A DNA stretch of 64,000 nucleotides from Ampullaceana balthica (lineage: Eukaryota; Mollusca; Gastropoda; Lymnaeidae), in assembly GCA_944989445.1 (NCBI GenBank), contig CALYLW010000435.1:370132-434131 (forward strand). The letters are read 5' to 3'. Shown one piece after another: positions 43,507 to 55,308 of this stretch (position 1 is the first letter of the stretch; each line of letters begins with the position of its first letter). The notes beneath the pieces are model-generated. The model was not told the origin of the DNA. It worked only from the letters and a program-made list of their open reading frames with translations, and searched no databases. Both the position numbers and the translations under genes were made by a program.

Positions 43507-43818
43507 TTATTAATAAATTATATTTTTTCTTACTTACATACTTTCCCCTTGTATTATTATTATTTGTTTAGACGTTCATACCTAAGCAAAAAGGTTTTCC
43601 TTCCCGATTTCGTGTCTGTCAGAACAAATTTGCTGTGTTACGTCACAAAATTTTTGGAGCCATGGCATTATCGCAAGTAAACCATTTTCGCGAAATAATG
43701 AATCGCGAATTAACGGGATATCTATATGCATTATAAAATATAATTAATTGAAATTAATCGATTATTTTTTCCGATTAATCGAATATTAAATTTAATCAGT
43801 ACCAGTCCTACTCTATAG

Positions 43819-45106
43819 TATTAACATCTACTTTTATTTTTAAACTCACGGAGACAAATTGTAAATTCATGGATACAAAGTAAAATTTCTACTCTCAAAT
43901 CGCCTTGTTCCAGAAGAACCTACTCCCTACGCCATCTTTCGAGGACTTTCCTGTCCTTTCTCCCCTCACCCCCTTGACCAAATGTTACAAATACACATCT
44001 TTCCGCGACAACAACATGCTGGCAGCACCACCCCTGGCCGTTGAATCGCCAGCAACAAAAGGCGCCCGGTCGAGATGTTGTGTCTCTAATCGACTCCCCC
44101 ATGCAGTGGCCGACTACCCCCACTATTGTCAGCCCCACACTCGCAGTCACAAAGATTCATTCAAATCCCGCCCCGTAAACAGAGGCGGATTATTTCAACG
44201 GAACAAAAACCTTGTGCGAGCAATGCTGTCCTCAACACACAGACCTACCCACCCTTGTCCCCCTCACGCCCTTTCCATTGAACAACCACAATGGCGAGCC
44301 AAGCGATAACTTCAGCAACATTCAAAGAGGAAATCGCCCGTCGTTTAGTTGTCCTAAAATGAAATTATCATCGTTTTCAACCCTGGTCAGACTCCGGTCC
44401 GTTCACGCTCAAGTAATGGTCCTAACTTATGCCCAAACGGTCGCTCTGAATGACCGGGTGGGGGCACGGGTTTCATTGTGACGTCACCTAATGGTCTGCG
44501 TCTGACAATGGCTTCAAGCGTGGGTACCACCACAGATTTCACAGATACAACAGGTTTCATTGTTGCGGGGTGGGGAAGATGTGGGAGGGGGAGTTAGTGA
44601 TTTCCGGGGTAGGAGGGTAGGAAGTACACGGAGACCGGCTGGGGAATACTGGGGTAAGGGGGATATGTGTGTGTGGGTGGGGGGGATAAAGGGTTCTGGT
44701 ACAAATTATATGGAAATATAAAGGGGGTTCTGGTACAAATGATAAGGAAATAAAAGGGGGTTGGCTATTGTGGGTTCTGGGATAAGAGGTAGGAAAATGT
44801 GTGAGGGTGGGGGAGGCTAGAGAGGGAAATGTGTGGGGGTGGCTTCTAGAGAGTTCTGGTAATAGAGAGAGGGAAATATATCAGTGGGTTTAGGGGAATG
44901 AGTAACTTGGATATTTGCTCTAAAATCAATTGGTGTGATTCTTGTGTAGAGTTCATGAACAGGCGTCAAAATAGAAAAATTCATCTTTTGTTTTATCGTT
45001 TGTTAGCTGACAATGACTTCTAATCGACTCTTTCGTTCTTTTACTGCGTCCTTGTTTCACCGCAGGGCTTAATATACTTTCTCTCTTTGAACTTCAGTCA
45101 TAACAT
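43819..45106. other. Unassigned DNA; G-rich imperfect repeats in the second half
   Basis: 43890-44500 has moderate GC and a 134-codon plus-strand frame (43905-44309), unrecognised and mirrored by a minus-strand frame. 44560-44900 is G-rich with loose repeats of GGGTTCTGGTACAAAT and GGGGGTGG, too irregular for a defined period. Confidence 0.35.
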
Positions 45107-45362
45107 TTGCATCGATACCTACTGCAAGTACACAGAGACTTGCAGTTCGATACCTACTACATGTACACAGAGACTTGCAGTTCGATACCTACTGCAAGTA
45201 CACAGAGACTTGCAGTTCGATACCTATACTTCAAGTACACAGAGACTTGCAGTTCGATACCTACTTCAAGTACACAGAGACTTGCAGTTCGATACCTACT
45301 ACAAGTACACAGAGACTTGCAGTTCGATACCTACTACAAGTACACATAGACTTGCAGTTGAT
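45107..45362. repeat. 35-bp minisatellite, 7 units
   Basis: The unit is ACCTACTACAAGTACACAGA plus GACTTGCAGTTCGAT. Small variants (ACATG, TTCAAG, a one-base insertion at about 45227). It is unrelated in sequence to the other 35-bp array at 9833-11599. Confidence 0.93.
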
Positions 45363-48133
45363 ACGGTTCGACTCTTTGATTGGACTCAAAAAATGAAACT
45401 TTTGACGGGACTTCAAGTTCTTAACAACATTTTAGTTCTTTTCTTTCATGGCCTTCCGATCAAGTCCGCCTACCACTCAGAACATCAATGCTGGAACTCG
45501 AGCAGAATCCTTCCATTAACAGCTGAAGACAATTACAGTTAACAAGTTCTGTAAGACAAAGTCTGTGTGAGTCGAAGCGTAGATAAGTCTTGGAAGTAAT
45601 GGCGCATTGTCCCCCAGGTCCACCGACCGGACAGAGAGCACATCCATCCGGGCCTCGTTGCGAAGTCTGGCCGACATTTGAACACACCAGGCATTGTGAG
45701 GTTGGCCCCCATCAAGGATGTCACGGGTGATTTCACGCGGTGTATGGACGCCATTGATGCGTGGTGTAGCTGGACAAAACATCGGCGTGCTGGACTTCTG
45801 GCAACGCGGTGCATTCAGTACAAGTCGAAAGCCCTTGAGAACACAACAGCAATAATACAACACACACAATCCGACAACTTTCCTCCTTTATTCTTTTCTT
45901 TCTTTTTTTTTCTATTTCATTTTCCCCCATCGTTGTGTATTGATTTCGTCCTTAGAAAATAATGGCGAGATAAACAGAATAATTCTTTCATTGTCTCCCT
46001 TGAATTTTTTCCTCCCAGCCCCATTGTCTCCCCTTGAAAGCAAACAAGTGCGCGCTTTTCAATTTAAAACACGTTTTAAAACATCACTTTTCCACCCGTA
46101 GCTTTGAATTCTCACAATGGGCTTTAATTCAGCCCTTACCATTCTGTATGGAACTTCAGCTTAAAACGCGGTCCCATGAGGGTATTAGTCCTTTGATGTG
46201 CGACAAAAGCATTAAACCGTTCTTCCTATACCTTCCTTTGTGCCCTGGGTCCCTTTATAAGATAATCCACCAGACACAGACTTCATTCAGGCTTCTTGTA
46301 TCAGAGTTGAATAATAACAAGACTTCGTTTTTTGGTTTTTTGTTATAATGTTTGTATAAACCAACCCCGGTGCCTAGTTGAAACAGTTTCAATTAACAGC
46401 AGAGTGCGATTAAGCAATGTGCCGATTAGATGAGCCGTGGACGACGAGTCCGGACATAGCTTCAATAACTTCCCATTACGTGGACATCCCTGGAGTCCGG
46501 CCACAACAATGACCGCACCCCCTGACACCGTCCAGCCAGGGCGAGCTCCACCCGACTCAACCTGGACTCCACAAAAGTGGTTGTTCAATGTGAATCAACG
46601 TTTTCAGCAAACCACTGTTCAGTGATAATGTGACGGAAATTGAAAGGCGCAGAGACAGGCCAGGTATTGATCGTTTATCATTTAAATCTTCAGTGCTGGT
46701 AAGATATGAGATAAACTTTCAATACAGTAAGATTAAAAAAGATAAAATTTTAGTACAGTTAAGGAATTTGATAGACTGTCAGTACAGTATGATATAAAAG
46801 ATAAACTTCGAGGGCACTAAGATATAAGTATAAGATTAACTTTCAGTACAAGTAAGACATTTGAAAGACCGTTAGCTCGGTTAAGATATAAGATATTAGT
46901 TCTAAGCTTTCGGTGCAAGAAGATCAGGGAAGTGGTTGGGGTAGGGCAAGGGGAGTTGCGGAAACGACAGCCCATCCCGGGTGGGGGGGGGGCACTTTTG
47001 TTAAATTGAGAGTTGACATTTTTGTCCACCTGGAGAATTGTTTTCGTGGTGGTGGGGGGGGGGTCATGCTTAACCCACCCCGGGTATGGCTAAAGGGGGC
47101 ACCACCACCACTGAAGTTATCATATAAACTTTCAACGCACAGAAGACAGCACTTGATCTTTCATTACAGGTAATATATTAATATCACTGTTACCGCAGTC
47201 AGAAGATTTGTCAATGTCTTTAGGAAAGTCAACAAAACCAACCGACCACTGACCACTGACCAGTTTGGTCGCAGAGAACAAGTTCGATAACCGGATATCC
47301 GATTATCGTCTAACAAAATACAGAGGAAATGTGTGATGACGTTATTGGCGCATACAATAAAAAAATATTCAAAAATATATTACAATTCATATCAAAGCTT
47401 AATTTTGAACATTACATGCAATTGCTTTCTTTCCATTATTATTATCATACCCCCCGCACCCCGCTTTGATTAACATCATAATTATCAGATGTTGTTCATT
47501 TCTTTAATTTTAATCTAAGTGATTGCACACAAAAAAAAATGATTTAAAAAAAAACAATTAAAAAGAGCTTAAAAAACACCCCAAAAACAAAACAAAAAAA
47601 CGCGTTTTTTTAATTAATAACACTTTATGAAATTTATTTTTACTGTTAGCTTTTGTATATCTATGTTATGACCTTTACAATAATTCTACTGCTAGAACCA
47701 TGCTAAGGTCTCTTTCTTTAAAAAAAAATGTCAAACAGAACTGAAGGGTCTCGTTTTTGTCTCCTTTGTTGGGAACGTGTGAAAACAATAAAGGCCCCTA
47801 AAGCCATGCAAACAGATCGATATCATGGATATCGATTAGCTTCGCACGCGATTTTAGCTATAATCAACAAACACGACGGCATATAATCGAGTCCTAACAA
47901 AGGGAACATGGTACAAAGGTCTTAACCCGCCTAAGAGTAGACAAACGAGCAATGGAATTAAATCACTCTGATCTGTGCTGACGTTATTACTGGGCAAGAG
48001 TCCATAAAGGATGACGTCACAGTGTTTGTGTGGCTGTCGGGTGAGCCGGTAAACCGTTTGTTCGAGGAGGACAAACCCACTTTGTCCACTTCATGTCGGT
48101 GTTGGTGTGGTAAGGGCAAGGGGTATCGAGGGC
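45363..48133. other. 2.8-kb unassigned DNA
   Basis: Overlapping short frames lie at 45400-46600 (up to 117 codons, minus strand 45516-45869), with none recognisable. 46690-46910 has a weak ~50-bp repetition (GATAAACTTTCAGTACAGTAAGATAT-like). G-runs lie at 46981-46990 and 47055-47064. 47280-47700 is AT-rich. No RNA gene seen. Confidence 0.35.
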
Positions 48134-48499
48134 GCCATGACCAGGGCCGGCCCTAGAGTATGTGGGGCCCAAGGCAGCAGACGTTGAGCGGGGCCCTGGG
48201 CCAAAGGCAGCACACGAGGAGCGAGACCCACGCAAAATGTGCATTTCTACATGTATTAAAATATAGGGACATAAAAAAATTAAAATTAATTAACGTAACT
48301 TCTTACTCTATAACATAACAGCATCGACAAATCAACAATTACAGTTTTATTTATTTAATTGAAGATCCTAAAGCTCAAAAGATATGTTAATAAATTACAT
48401 GTTTTGTTTTGTTATGCTTACAGACAGTTTGTATATACATAGCTCTACATTATAAACTTTATACATGCACTAGAGTTGGTTTGGTTGTATCTTCTACAT

Positions 48500-48687
48500 C
48501 AGTGCTTCTCAAACTTTGTAGTATTGCGGACCGGCAGAATTTTTTTCCATTACACCAGGGACCGGTGAACTATTTTCTATTTACTGGCGTGGTAGCAAAA
48601 TTTTCATTCTTAGAAACTTCTGCGGACCGGCATCGGATGCCCCACGGACCGGCACCGGTCCGCGGACCACCACTTTGAGAAGCACTG
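48500..48687. mobile_element. 188-bp hAT MITE with perfect 8-bp TSD TTCTACAT
   Basis: TTCTACAT lies at 48492-48499 and 48688-48695. Ends are CAGTGCTTCTCAAACTTTG and, reversed, CAGTGCTTCTCAAAGTGGTG. The interior has repeated GCGGACCGGC words. It shares its left ~100 bp with the terminus at 61103, so it is a deletion derivative of the hAT family at the right end of the window. Copy A at about 40.6 kb lacks it. Confidence 0.93.
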
Positions 48688-48775
48688 TTCTACATCCACC
48701 TTGTTTTTACAACGTACAAGCAAATCTTGCGAGGTTTTGTGGCTGCAAAATGGGAAAATCTTAATACAAGTTCAT

Positions 48776-50359
48776 CAATGTCAATAACCTTTTCAACATC
48801 TTAATACAAGTTCATCAATGTCAATAACCTTTTCAACATCTTAATACAAGTTCATCAATGTCAATAACCTTTTCAACATCTTAATACAAGTTCATCAATG
48901 TCAATAACCTTTTCAACATCTTAATACAAGTTCATCAATGTCAATAACCTTTTCAACATCTTAATACAAGTTCATCAATGTCAATAACCTTTTCAACATC
49001 TTAATACTAGTTCATCAATGTCAATAACCTTTTGAACATCTTAATACAAGTTCATCAATGTCAATAACCTTTTGAACATCTTAATACAAGTTCATCAATG
49101 TCAATAACCTTTTCAACATCTTAATACAAGTTCATCAATGTCAATAACCTTTTGAACATCTTAATACTAGTTCATCAATGTCAATAACCTTTTGAACATC
49201 TTAATACTAGTTCATCAATGTCAATAACCTTTTGAACATCTTAATACAAGTTCATCAATGTCAATAACCTTTTGAACATCTTAATACTAGTTCATCAATG
49301 TCAATAACCTTTTGAACATCTTAATACAAGTTCATCAATGTCAATAACCGTTTGAACATCTTAATACAAGTTCATCAATGTCAATAACCGTTTGAACATC
49401 TTAATACAAGTTCATCAATGTCAATAACCGTTTGAACATCTTAATACAAGTTCATCAATGTCAATAACCGTTTGAACATCTTAATACAAGTTCATCAATG
49501 TCAATAACCGTTTGAACATCTTAATACAAGTTCATCAATGTCAATAACCGTTTGAACATCTTAATACAAGTTCATCAATGTCAATAACCGTTTGAACATC
49601 TTAATACAAGTTCATCAATGTCAATAACCGTTTGAACATCTTAATACAAGTTCATCAATGTCAATAACCGTTTGAACATCTTAATACAAGTTCATCAATG
49701 TCAATAACCGTTTGAACATCTTAATACAAGTTCATCAATGTCAATAACCGTTTGAACATCTTAATACAAGTTCATCAATGTCAATAACCGTTTGAACATC
49801 TTAATACAAGTTCATCAATGTCAATAACCGTTTGAACATCTTAATACAAGTTCATCAATGTCAATAACCGTTTGAACATCTTAATACAAGTTCATCAATG
49901 TCAATAACCGTTTGAACATCTTAATACAAGTTCATCAATGTCAATAACCTTTTGAACATCTTAATACTAGTTCATCAATGTCAATAACCTTTTGAACATC
50001 TTAATACAAGTTCATCAATGTCAATAACCTTTTGAACATCTTAATACTAGTTCATCAATGTCAATAACCTTTTGAACATCTTAATACAAGTTCATCAATG
50101 TCAATAACCGTTTGAACATCTTAATACAAGTTCATCAATGTCAATAACCGTTTGAACATCTTAATACAAGTTCATCAATGTCAATAACCGTTTGAACATC
50201 TTAATACAAGTTCATCAATGTCAATAACCGTTTGAACATCTTAATACAAGTTCATCAATGTCAATAACCGTTTGAACATCTTAATACAAGTTCATCAATG
50301 TCAATAACCGTTTGAACATCTTAATACAAGTTCATCAATGTCAATAACCGTTTGAACAT
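48776..50359 (-). repeat. 40-bp array, about 40 units, amplified from the 3' end of the hAT transposase gene
   Basis: The unit is TTAATACAAGTTCATCAATG plus TCAATAACCTTTTCAACATC (40 bp). On the minus strand a unit reads DVQTVIDIDELVL in one frame, contiguous with the transposase C-terminus. Copy A (40420-40540) has only three such units. Variants are zoned: CCTTTTC units at the left, CCTTTTG with ACTAG in the middle, CCGTTTG at the right, with a CCTTTTG/ACTAG block again around 49930-50090. As 40 is not a multiple of three, the frame rotates. Confidence 0.95.
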
Positions 50360-50732
50360 CATTCTCAATTGACAAAATATCTCATTCACTGAGCCGATGT
50401 TACATCCTCGTTGATCAAATATTGTTTTAAAAAAATAATGTTGAAAAGCTTCTTTCTCTGGAAGCTTCAATGACAGTAATAGTCAGCAATTTAGGCACTG
50501 GTTAATGAGACGCCAATTAAAAAAGGGGGATAAAAAAATTGAAAAAAGGAGTAACTATCCCTAAACCTATCCCTAACGAACCCTAAAACTAAAATCTATC
50601 ACTAAACCTAACCCAAACCCTAAAACATATCACTAAACCTAACCCACACCCTAAAACATATCACTAAACCTTACCCACACCCTAAAACCTATCACTAAAC
50701 CTAACCTACACCGTAAAACCTATCACTTAACC

Positions 50733-51917
50733 CAGTGTTGTCCAACCGAAAATCGTTCACGGCACACTAAACTTGTAAAATATGTGCGCGGCACACCTCA
50801 CAAAAATACAAGAAATCAGTGTTTATTCAAAAGTTGTTTCATAATTAATGAGATACTTGAGCGTTTTCTTTGGAGCAGATGAGCTCAAAACGCGGCTCTT
50901 TTCTGGATAAGCAAACTCTCATTTCTCTGTCTATCATCTGCAGTCTTTCACGTTTGACGTATGCGAGCAGTTGCGCCTTTCCGCTGATGTCAGTACTTTC
51001 ATCGATTTGCATTGCCCAGAGCTTTTGGATGTCGTCGGCTTCCGCAAAATGCTCTTTAATTTGATTGTCCAAATCTTTCGAAATATCAGCAATCCGACGT
51101 CCCATCTTCTGGTGAGACAGTGGAATCTTATTTATTTTTTCAACAGCGTCGCGTCCCAACTCCATAGTCTCAACTGCGATTCGTAAAGACGGCAATATGA
51201 TTGTCTCAGCGTCCAAATCAGATTTCTTTTGTTTGACCAAAAGATTCGCAATTTTATAGCTTGCTAACTGAGCTTTGACAGGAATTGAGGAAAATTTCTT
51301 CATTATTTTTTATTGCTGCTCTAAGTTGGACCGAATGGATGCGAAATAACTTTTCGGCTTGTCTTTCAATCCTGGATGATTTGAGTGCAGATGCCGCTTC
51401 AGTTTACTGGGGTTCATTGACTCGTTGGACAATGCCATGTTACAATTAAGACAAAACGGAAGAGAAGGATTATTTGCATATTGTATGAAACCATACTCAA
51501 GATATTCCTCGTGATATTTCCGTTTGGTAACATTCTTCTTGGATTTTGCAGCTCTCTCTCCATTTTGATGCTCGCTGGAATCCTTCTGGCTTGTCTTCAA
51601 AAAATTATCCATAGCCGTCTGTAATTAAAAGTTTTTAAAAGAGTCAACAGCAGGAAAGGGTTTTTATTTACTTACAACACAGATATTTATTCTCAATGGA
51701 GGAGAGAACTTTTGTAGCTTTCAAGAGATTCTCACAACCAGAACAATACAAACATGAAACGTTTTTATTCAATTCTTTTCGGTTAAGGATATTTTTTTTC
51801 AAAACTTGAAGGTTCGAAAAGCCTAGCAATTAATGGTATTTTTGAAATCTTTTCCGGCACACTAAAATTTTCTCGCGGCACACTAGTGTGCCGCGGCACA
51901 CCGATTGGACAACACTG
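50733..51917 (-). mobile_element. 1.2-kb hAT element with CAGTGTTGTCCAA ends
   Basis: Ends are CAGTGTTGTCCAACCGAAAA and, reversed, CAGTGTTGTCCAATCGGTGT, each followed by GGCACAC repeats (GCGCGGCACACC, GTGCCGCGGCACAC). It lies inside the 31-bp array; ACTTAACC and TCTTAACC nearby may be the TSD. It encodes only the N-terminal part of its transposase. Confidence 0.88.
50845..51612 (-). pseudogene. N-terminal half of a hAT transposase (BED finger, Charlie/ZBED5-like), one stop
   Basis: A single minus-strand frame of about 255 codons from ATG at 51612 to a stop at 50845, broken only by one TAA at 51310-51312. The first part (MDNFLKTSQK...KRKYHEEYLEYGF) leads into a BED finger, CLNCNMALSNESM...KLKRHLHSNHP. 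The second part has ASYKIANLLVKQKKS, ILPSLR and MQIDESTDISGKAQLL. The DEST-D motif and preceding ASY-IA block are hallmarks of hAT transposases of the ZBED5/SCAND3/GTF2I-repeat-like group, where the first Asp of the catalytic triad lies in this motif. The remainder of the catalytic core and the dimerisation domain are deleted. Good preservation suggests recent insertion. Confidence 0.92.
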
Positions 51918-53890
51918 AGTCTTAACCTAACCCAAACCCTTAAACCTATCACTAAATCTGAAATGTGATTCTGGCAGGGACAAACCATGAAAAAAATAGT
52001 GTTATTTATCAATTTATGTTTTTAAAAAAAAAGACAACCACAAGTTCAGCTGTCTACAGCACTATTCATGAGACAAGAGCGACTCGTTGAAATTAGTCAT
52101 TTTAAAACTTATTTATAAAACTCTTTAATATTATGGCTTACTTGTAGCTCTTCATTGTTAGAAACATTATTTATTTATTTGCGTCTCAATAGCCACTACC
52201 GTAATAGTCAGAGGTATTCGAAGTGCAATTTTCGTGTTAGGGAAGTAACCATTACGCTTCTTTGCTGAAAGAAACAGGATCGTTATAGGTGACTGCAGGA
52301 ATTATGGCACTCAATGATCGCACTATACAGCAAGCATGAAAACATCAAGATTCAAGTTTTTGAAGGCTTTATGCATTTTCTAAAGATTCATACAGCAATA
52401 CAACACATCATTAACTGATGAAATTTATAAATAAACCCAAATGACTTATGATGCCTTCGTAATTATTCAAAGCCACTGTCCATAGACGTGATTGCTATAT
52501 CAACAATTTGATTTTTAAAATATTTGAAATATTTTTCGTGTTCATTTACAACTCCTTTATCTTCTCCATCACATATACATTGTTTTGTTTTTCTTTTCTT
52601 TTTTTGCTCTCTAGTTTCTTTGACAATGAGTACAACTTCAAAGTTCGTCGCAATTTTTTTGTAATTATTATTAATTTTTATGTTGTATAAATTCCGCAAT
52701 ATCTGTAAGATTTCAAACATTTGCAAGTATGTTACATGCTGTCATCTGCAATTGATAGATCGACTGATATATTTTGTAATGCTTTGCTATGTAATTAAAT
52801 TGGAACAATATGTCGTACCAAAACGCCAATGAAACAATGAAATTGAAGTTCTGAAGTTGTGTGCACAATGACTCTTCTTCACTTCGAGAATTTTGGATTA
52901 CTACTTTGGTCTGCAACTTCGAAAAGTGCATCATAGATTTTGCCAACTTAATATCGCACTTCCTTTACACGTCCCACATGGCTTTTTCATCTTGTTTAAA
53001 AAAGTGGTTTCACACAAATTTTTAGAACATACTTGGAAAGGATGGCCCACAATGTGAAGCAGAAAATTAGATAAATTTGTTGAATTGTACCAAAACATGT
53101 CATGTAGATGTTTGTAAATTTACAATTTCTTTAACATAGTAATATTATGCATAGAATCGAGAAAAGTAAGCAAAACCTTAATGCAATGCGCTGTTTTGTA
53201 GGTGTGGAAAATGTCGCTGGACAAAAATCACTCAAAAATTAACATTGGTATTGTTGTTTGAATTACAAGGTTTGCCACTATTTAAATATATTGACTTGAA
53301 ACAGCAAAAAGGAAATTTAAGTTGTTTTTTTCCACTATATTATTTTTTTTAAATAAATAATTTCTGTTACTTCGAAAATATGGAAATAGTATCCATTAAT
53401 TGTTTCTTAAACTCTAAATAAAAGAAAATTAAATTACATCAACGCATGTAGTTGTATCCCTTGATACATGTAAATTTTTTACTTGTAGCTTAAATGTCAA
53501 GATAAATGATGTCTAGAGAACTATGCTACAACGGTCGAAATGGGAATGTAATCCTTGTGATAATACGTCTATACGCTATCAGACATACATACATAAAAAC
53601 ATTCATACATCACACAGTTGTCATAATCTTGACCGCGGATATCAGACACATCTAAGGGGCCGTCCATAAAGTACGTCACGCTACAAGGGGGGGGGGTGTA
53701 AGAAAGTGTGACAGTTTGTGACAGGGGGGAGGGGGTTAGTCCTGCCATGTGTGATGTCACACATTTATTTCTTTTTTAATTTATTGTTTTTTAATTATTT
53801 TAAAAAATCTTTTTAATGAATTTAAAAAGCTTTAAAACTAATTTTCACAAATTTTGTGAATCATTTGAATTAATTTTATGTCAAAATAAC

Positions 53891-54567
53891 ATGCAATGCG
53901 TATCTCCTGAATGTGTTGTGCAAAAAATCTGAATTGGATGCAACAAGACTCATATCGAACGATCGGGAATGGTTTGACAATCAGGTTCACACCAGCCAAT
54001 ATTTCATTCATATTGTGAAATATCAGGACATAAAATGTTGCGACAAAGTACGAAGCTCATATTTCAACATTTTACCTTCGAGACTCTTTCGTCCTCTAAT
54101 CACAATTAACCAAACAACTGATGGACTTAGAGCTTCAGAAAGAGCAGATGCACATTCATTCCTTGTTTATGGCACAAACTCTCAAATTTGATGACAGTAT
54201 GCCAAGATCAACAGGAGTTTTCAAAGTACAGCCATATGATCTTTACTTTCCATCTTTGCAGACCAGCTTACTTGATCGAATTTGAAAATTATGTCACTTA
54301 TATTTTGCTTCACAAACAATGTTGAAGAAACATACAGGACAACACATAGCTCGGGCTCAGGAGAGTGTGCCCACCCAAACTGTTCAAGAATCAACTCAGA
54401 TAAAACGCATCCGTCCTTTGAGAATCGCTTCTAGAAGACAACGAGAACCCATGGCAGTTATTGCCAGAAGAGAAAATGCACATACAGAGGCTGTTGAGTG
54501 GCCAGATGAGGACGAGTTGATCTGTCTGTGTTTATCCTTCCAGGAAACGATGATGGTGAAAGATTGA
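53891..54567 (+). pseudogene. Orphan zinc-finger protein, copy 3 (broken)
   Basis: The ATG at 53891 matches copy 2, but a one-base change in length near 53920 shifts the frame. 53913-54191 then reads SELDATRLIS, KCCDKVRSSYFN and RLFRPL. 54319-54567 reads MLKKHTGQH and the tail QREPMAVIARRENA, VEWPDEDELICLCLSFQETM. The first cysteine codon of the finger is TGA here (near 54284), the second is retained, and both histidines remain. A deletion at about 54155 removes part of the segment before the finger. Nonfunctional as it stands. Confidence 0.65.
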
Positions 54568-55033
54568 TGTCAGTCGTAACTATGGATGAACACTTCACCT
54601 CACCATGGTAAGATGATGTCCAGTGAATATTTTTGAATTAAACATAATTCACAGGACCATAATAAACAGATTCAATATAGCACATGAGTTGGTCACATAA
54701 TTTGTCAATCTAGTCTTTTTTAAAAGTCAAATTGTTTTGTTTCCTTTTTATTATTTAATCACTCGGTGGGGTAAACTTTCGCTAATCTACTTCTTATCTT
54801 GTGTCAATAGATTGCATAATCGGAAGAGTATCTAACAGTTGACCTCATCAGTTGTAAATGTAAAGGTAGCAGATAAATGATGTGTATTATGCAATTGTCA
54901 AGTCTAATTTTTGCAATTTTTGTTTCAAAATCGATCTAGATTGAGTTACTGTTTCATCGAATAACTTTGACAATTGTTGACAATTAACTATATTACGATT
55001 AAAGTATTTTAATAATATGATAGTTCTTTTAAG

Positions 55034-55308
55034 TAGGGGTGTACCGGATTTCGGCTCCAGTTCCGATCCAGGAAATCCGGAATCCGGCTATTTTAACAAA
55101 TCCGTCTTCGGCTCCGGCAGGCTTTTCACTTCCTAAATCCGGCAGGCTGGTAGAGCCCTACTTTATATATATTCATAATGGCTCCGTCAAATCCGGAATC
55201 CGGCCATTTTAACAAATCTGACTCCGGCTCCAGCGGGATTTCACTTCATAAATCTGGCAAAATCCGACTCCGACAGGATTTCAAAATTGTGATTCCGGTA
55301 CATCCCTA
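55034..55308. mobile_element. hAT-type MITE with perfect 8-bp TSD CTTTTAAG
   Basis: CTTTTAAG lies at 55026-55033 and 55309-55316. Ends are TAGGGGTGTACCGGATTTCG and, reversed, TAGGGATGTACCGGAATCAC. The interior is CCGGCTCCGG-type low-complexity. Same insertion site as 4110-4388 in the sister element. Confidence 0.92.

Larger units (their letters stand above)
42272..43810. mobile_element. 1.5-kb hAT-like element with ATCGATTAAT-rich ends, holding a tRNA-Val-like sequence
   Basis: The left end is TAAGGCTGTGGAAATTAACG followed by GATTAATTAAACGATTAATC; the right end reversed is TAGGACTGGTACTGATTAAA then TTTAATATTCGATTAATCGG. Flanks CTACATAG (42264-42271) and CTCTATAG (43811-43818) match at 6 of 8 positions. 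The ends are related to the better-preserved hAT at 27683-28269. The interior holds other repeats (42380-42600, 42904-43071, 43081-43506) and the tRNA-like sequence, but no transposase. Confidence 0.65.
50555..51962. repeat. 31-bp CCTAAAC-rich array, split by a hAT insertion
   Basis: Units of about 31 bp (CCTAAAACATATCACTAAAC plus CTAACCCACAC) occupy 50555-50732 and resume at 51918-51962 after the hAT. The words CCCTAA, CCTAAC and CCTAAA recur irregularly, giving the look of degenerate telomeric sequence, but the true period is 31 bp. Confidence 0.8.
50486..52212. mobile_element. 1.7-kb insertion in copy B with 11-bp flanking repeats
   Basis: GTAATAGTCAG occurs immediately left (about 50475-50485) and right (about 52202-52212), while copy A is uninterrupted at the matching place (about 40010). 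Near the ends, CACTGGTTAATGAGACGC and, reversed, TAGTGGCTATTGAGACGC form an imperfect inverted repeat. Inside are a telomere-like 31-bp array and the hAT at 50733-51917. Class unknown. Confidence 0.65.
50400..53000 (-). pseudogene. hAT transposase (zinc-finger MYM-type-like clade), copy B remnant
   Basis: On the minus strand 52713-52946 reads KLQTKVVIQNSRSEEESLCT and LQNFNFIVSLAFWYDILFQF, and 52463-52690 reads NFEVVLIVKETREQKKKRKT and NQIVDIAITSMDSGFE. The C-terminal EASxERSF box lies at about 50445-50475, separated by the 1.7-kb insert. It is the paralogue of 39240-40540. Frames are broken in several places. Confidence 0.85.
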
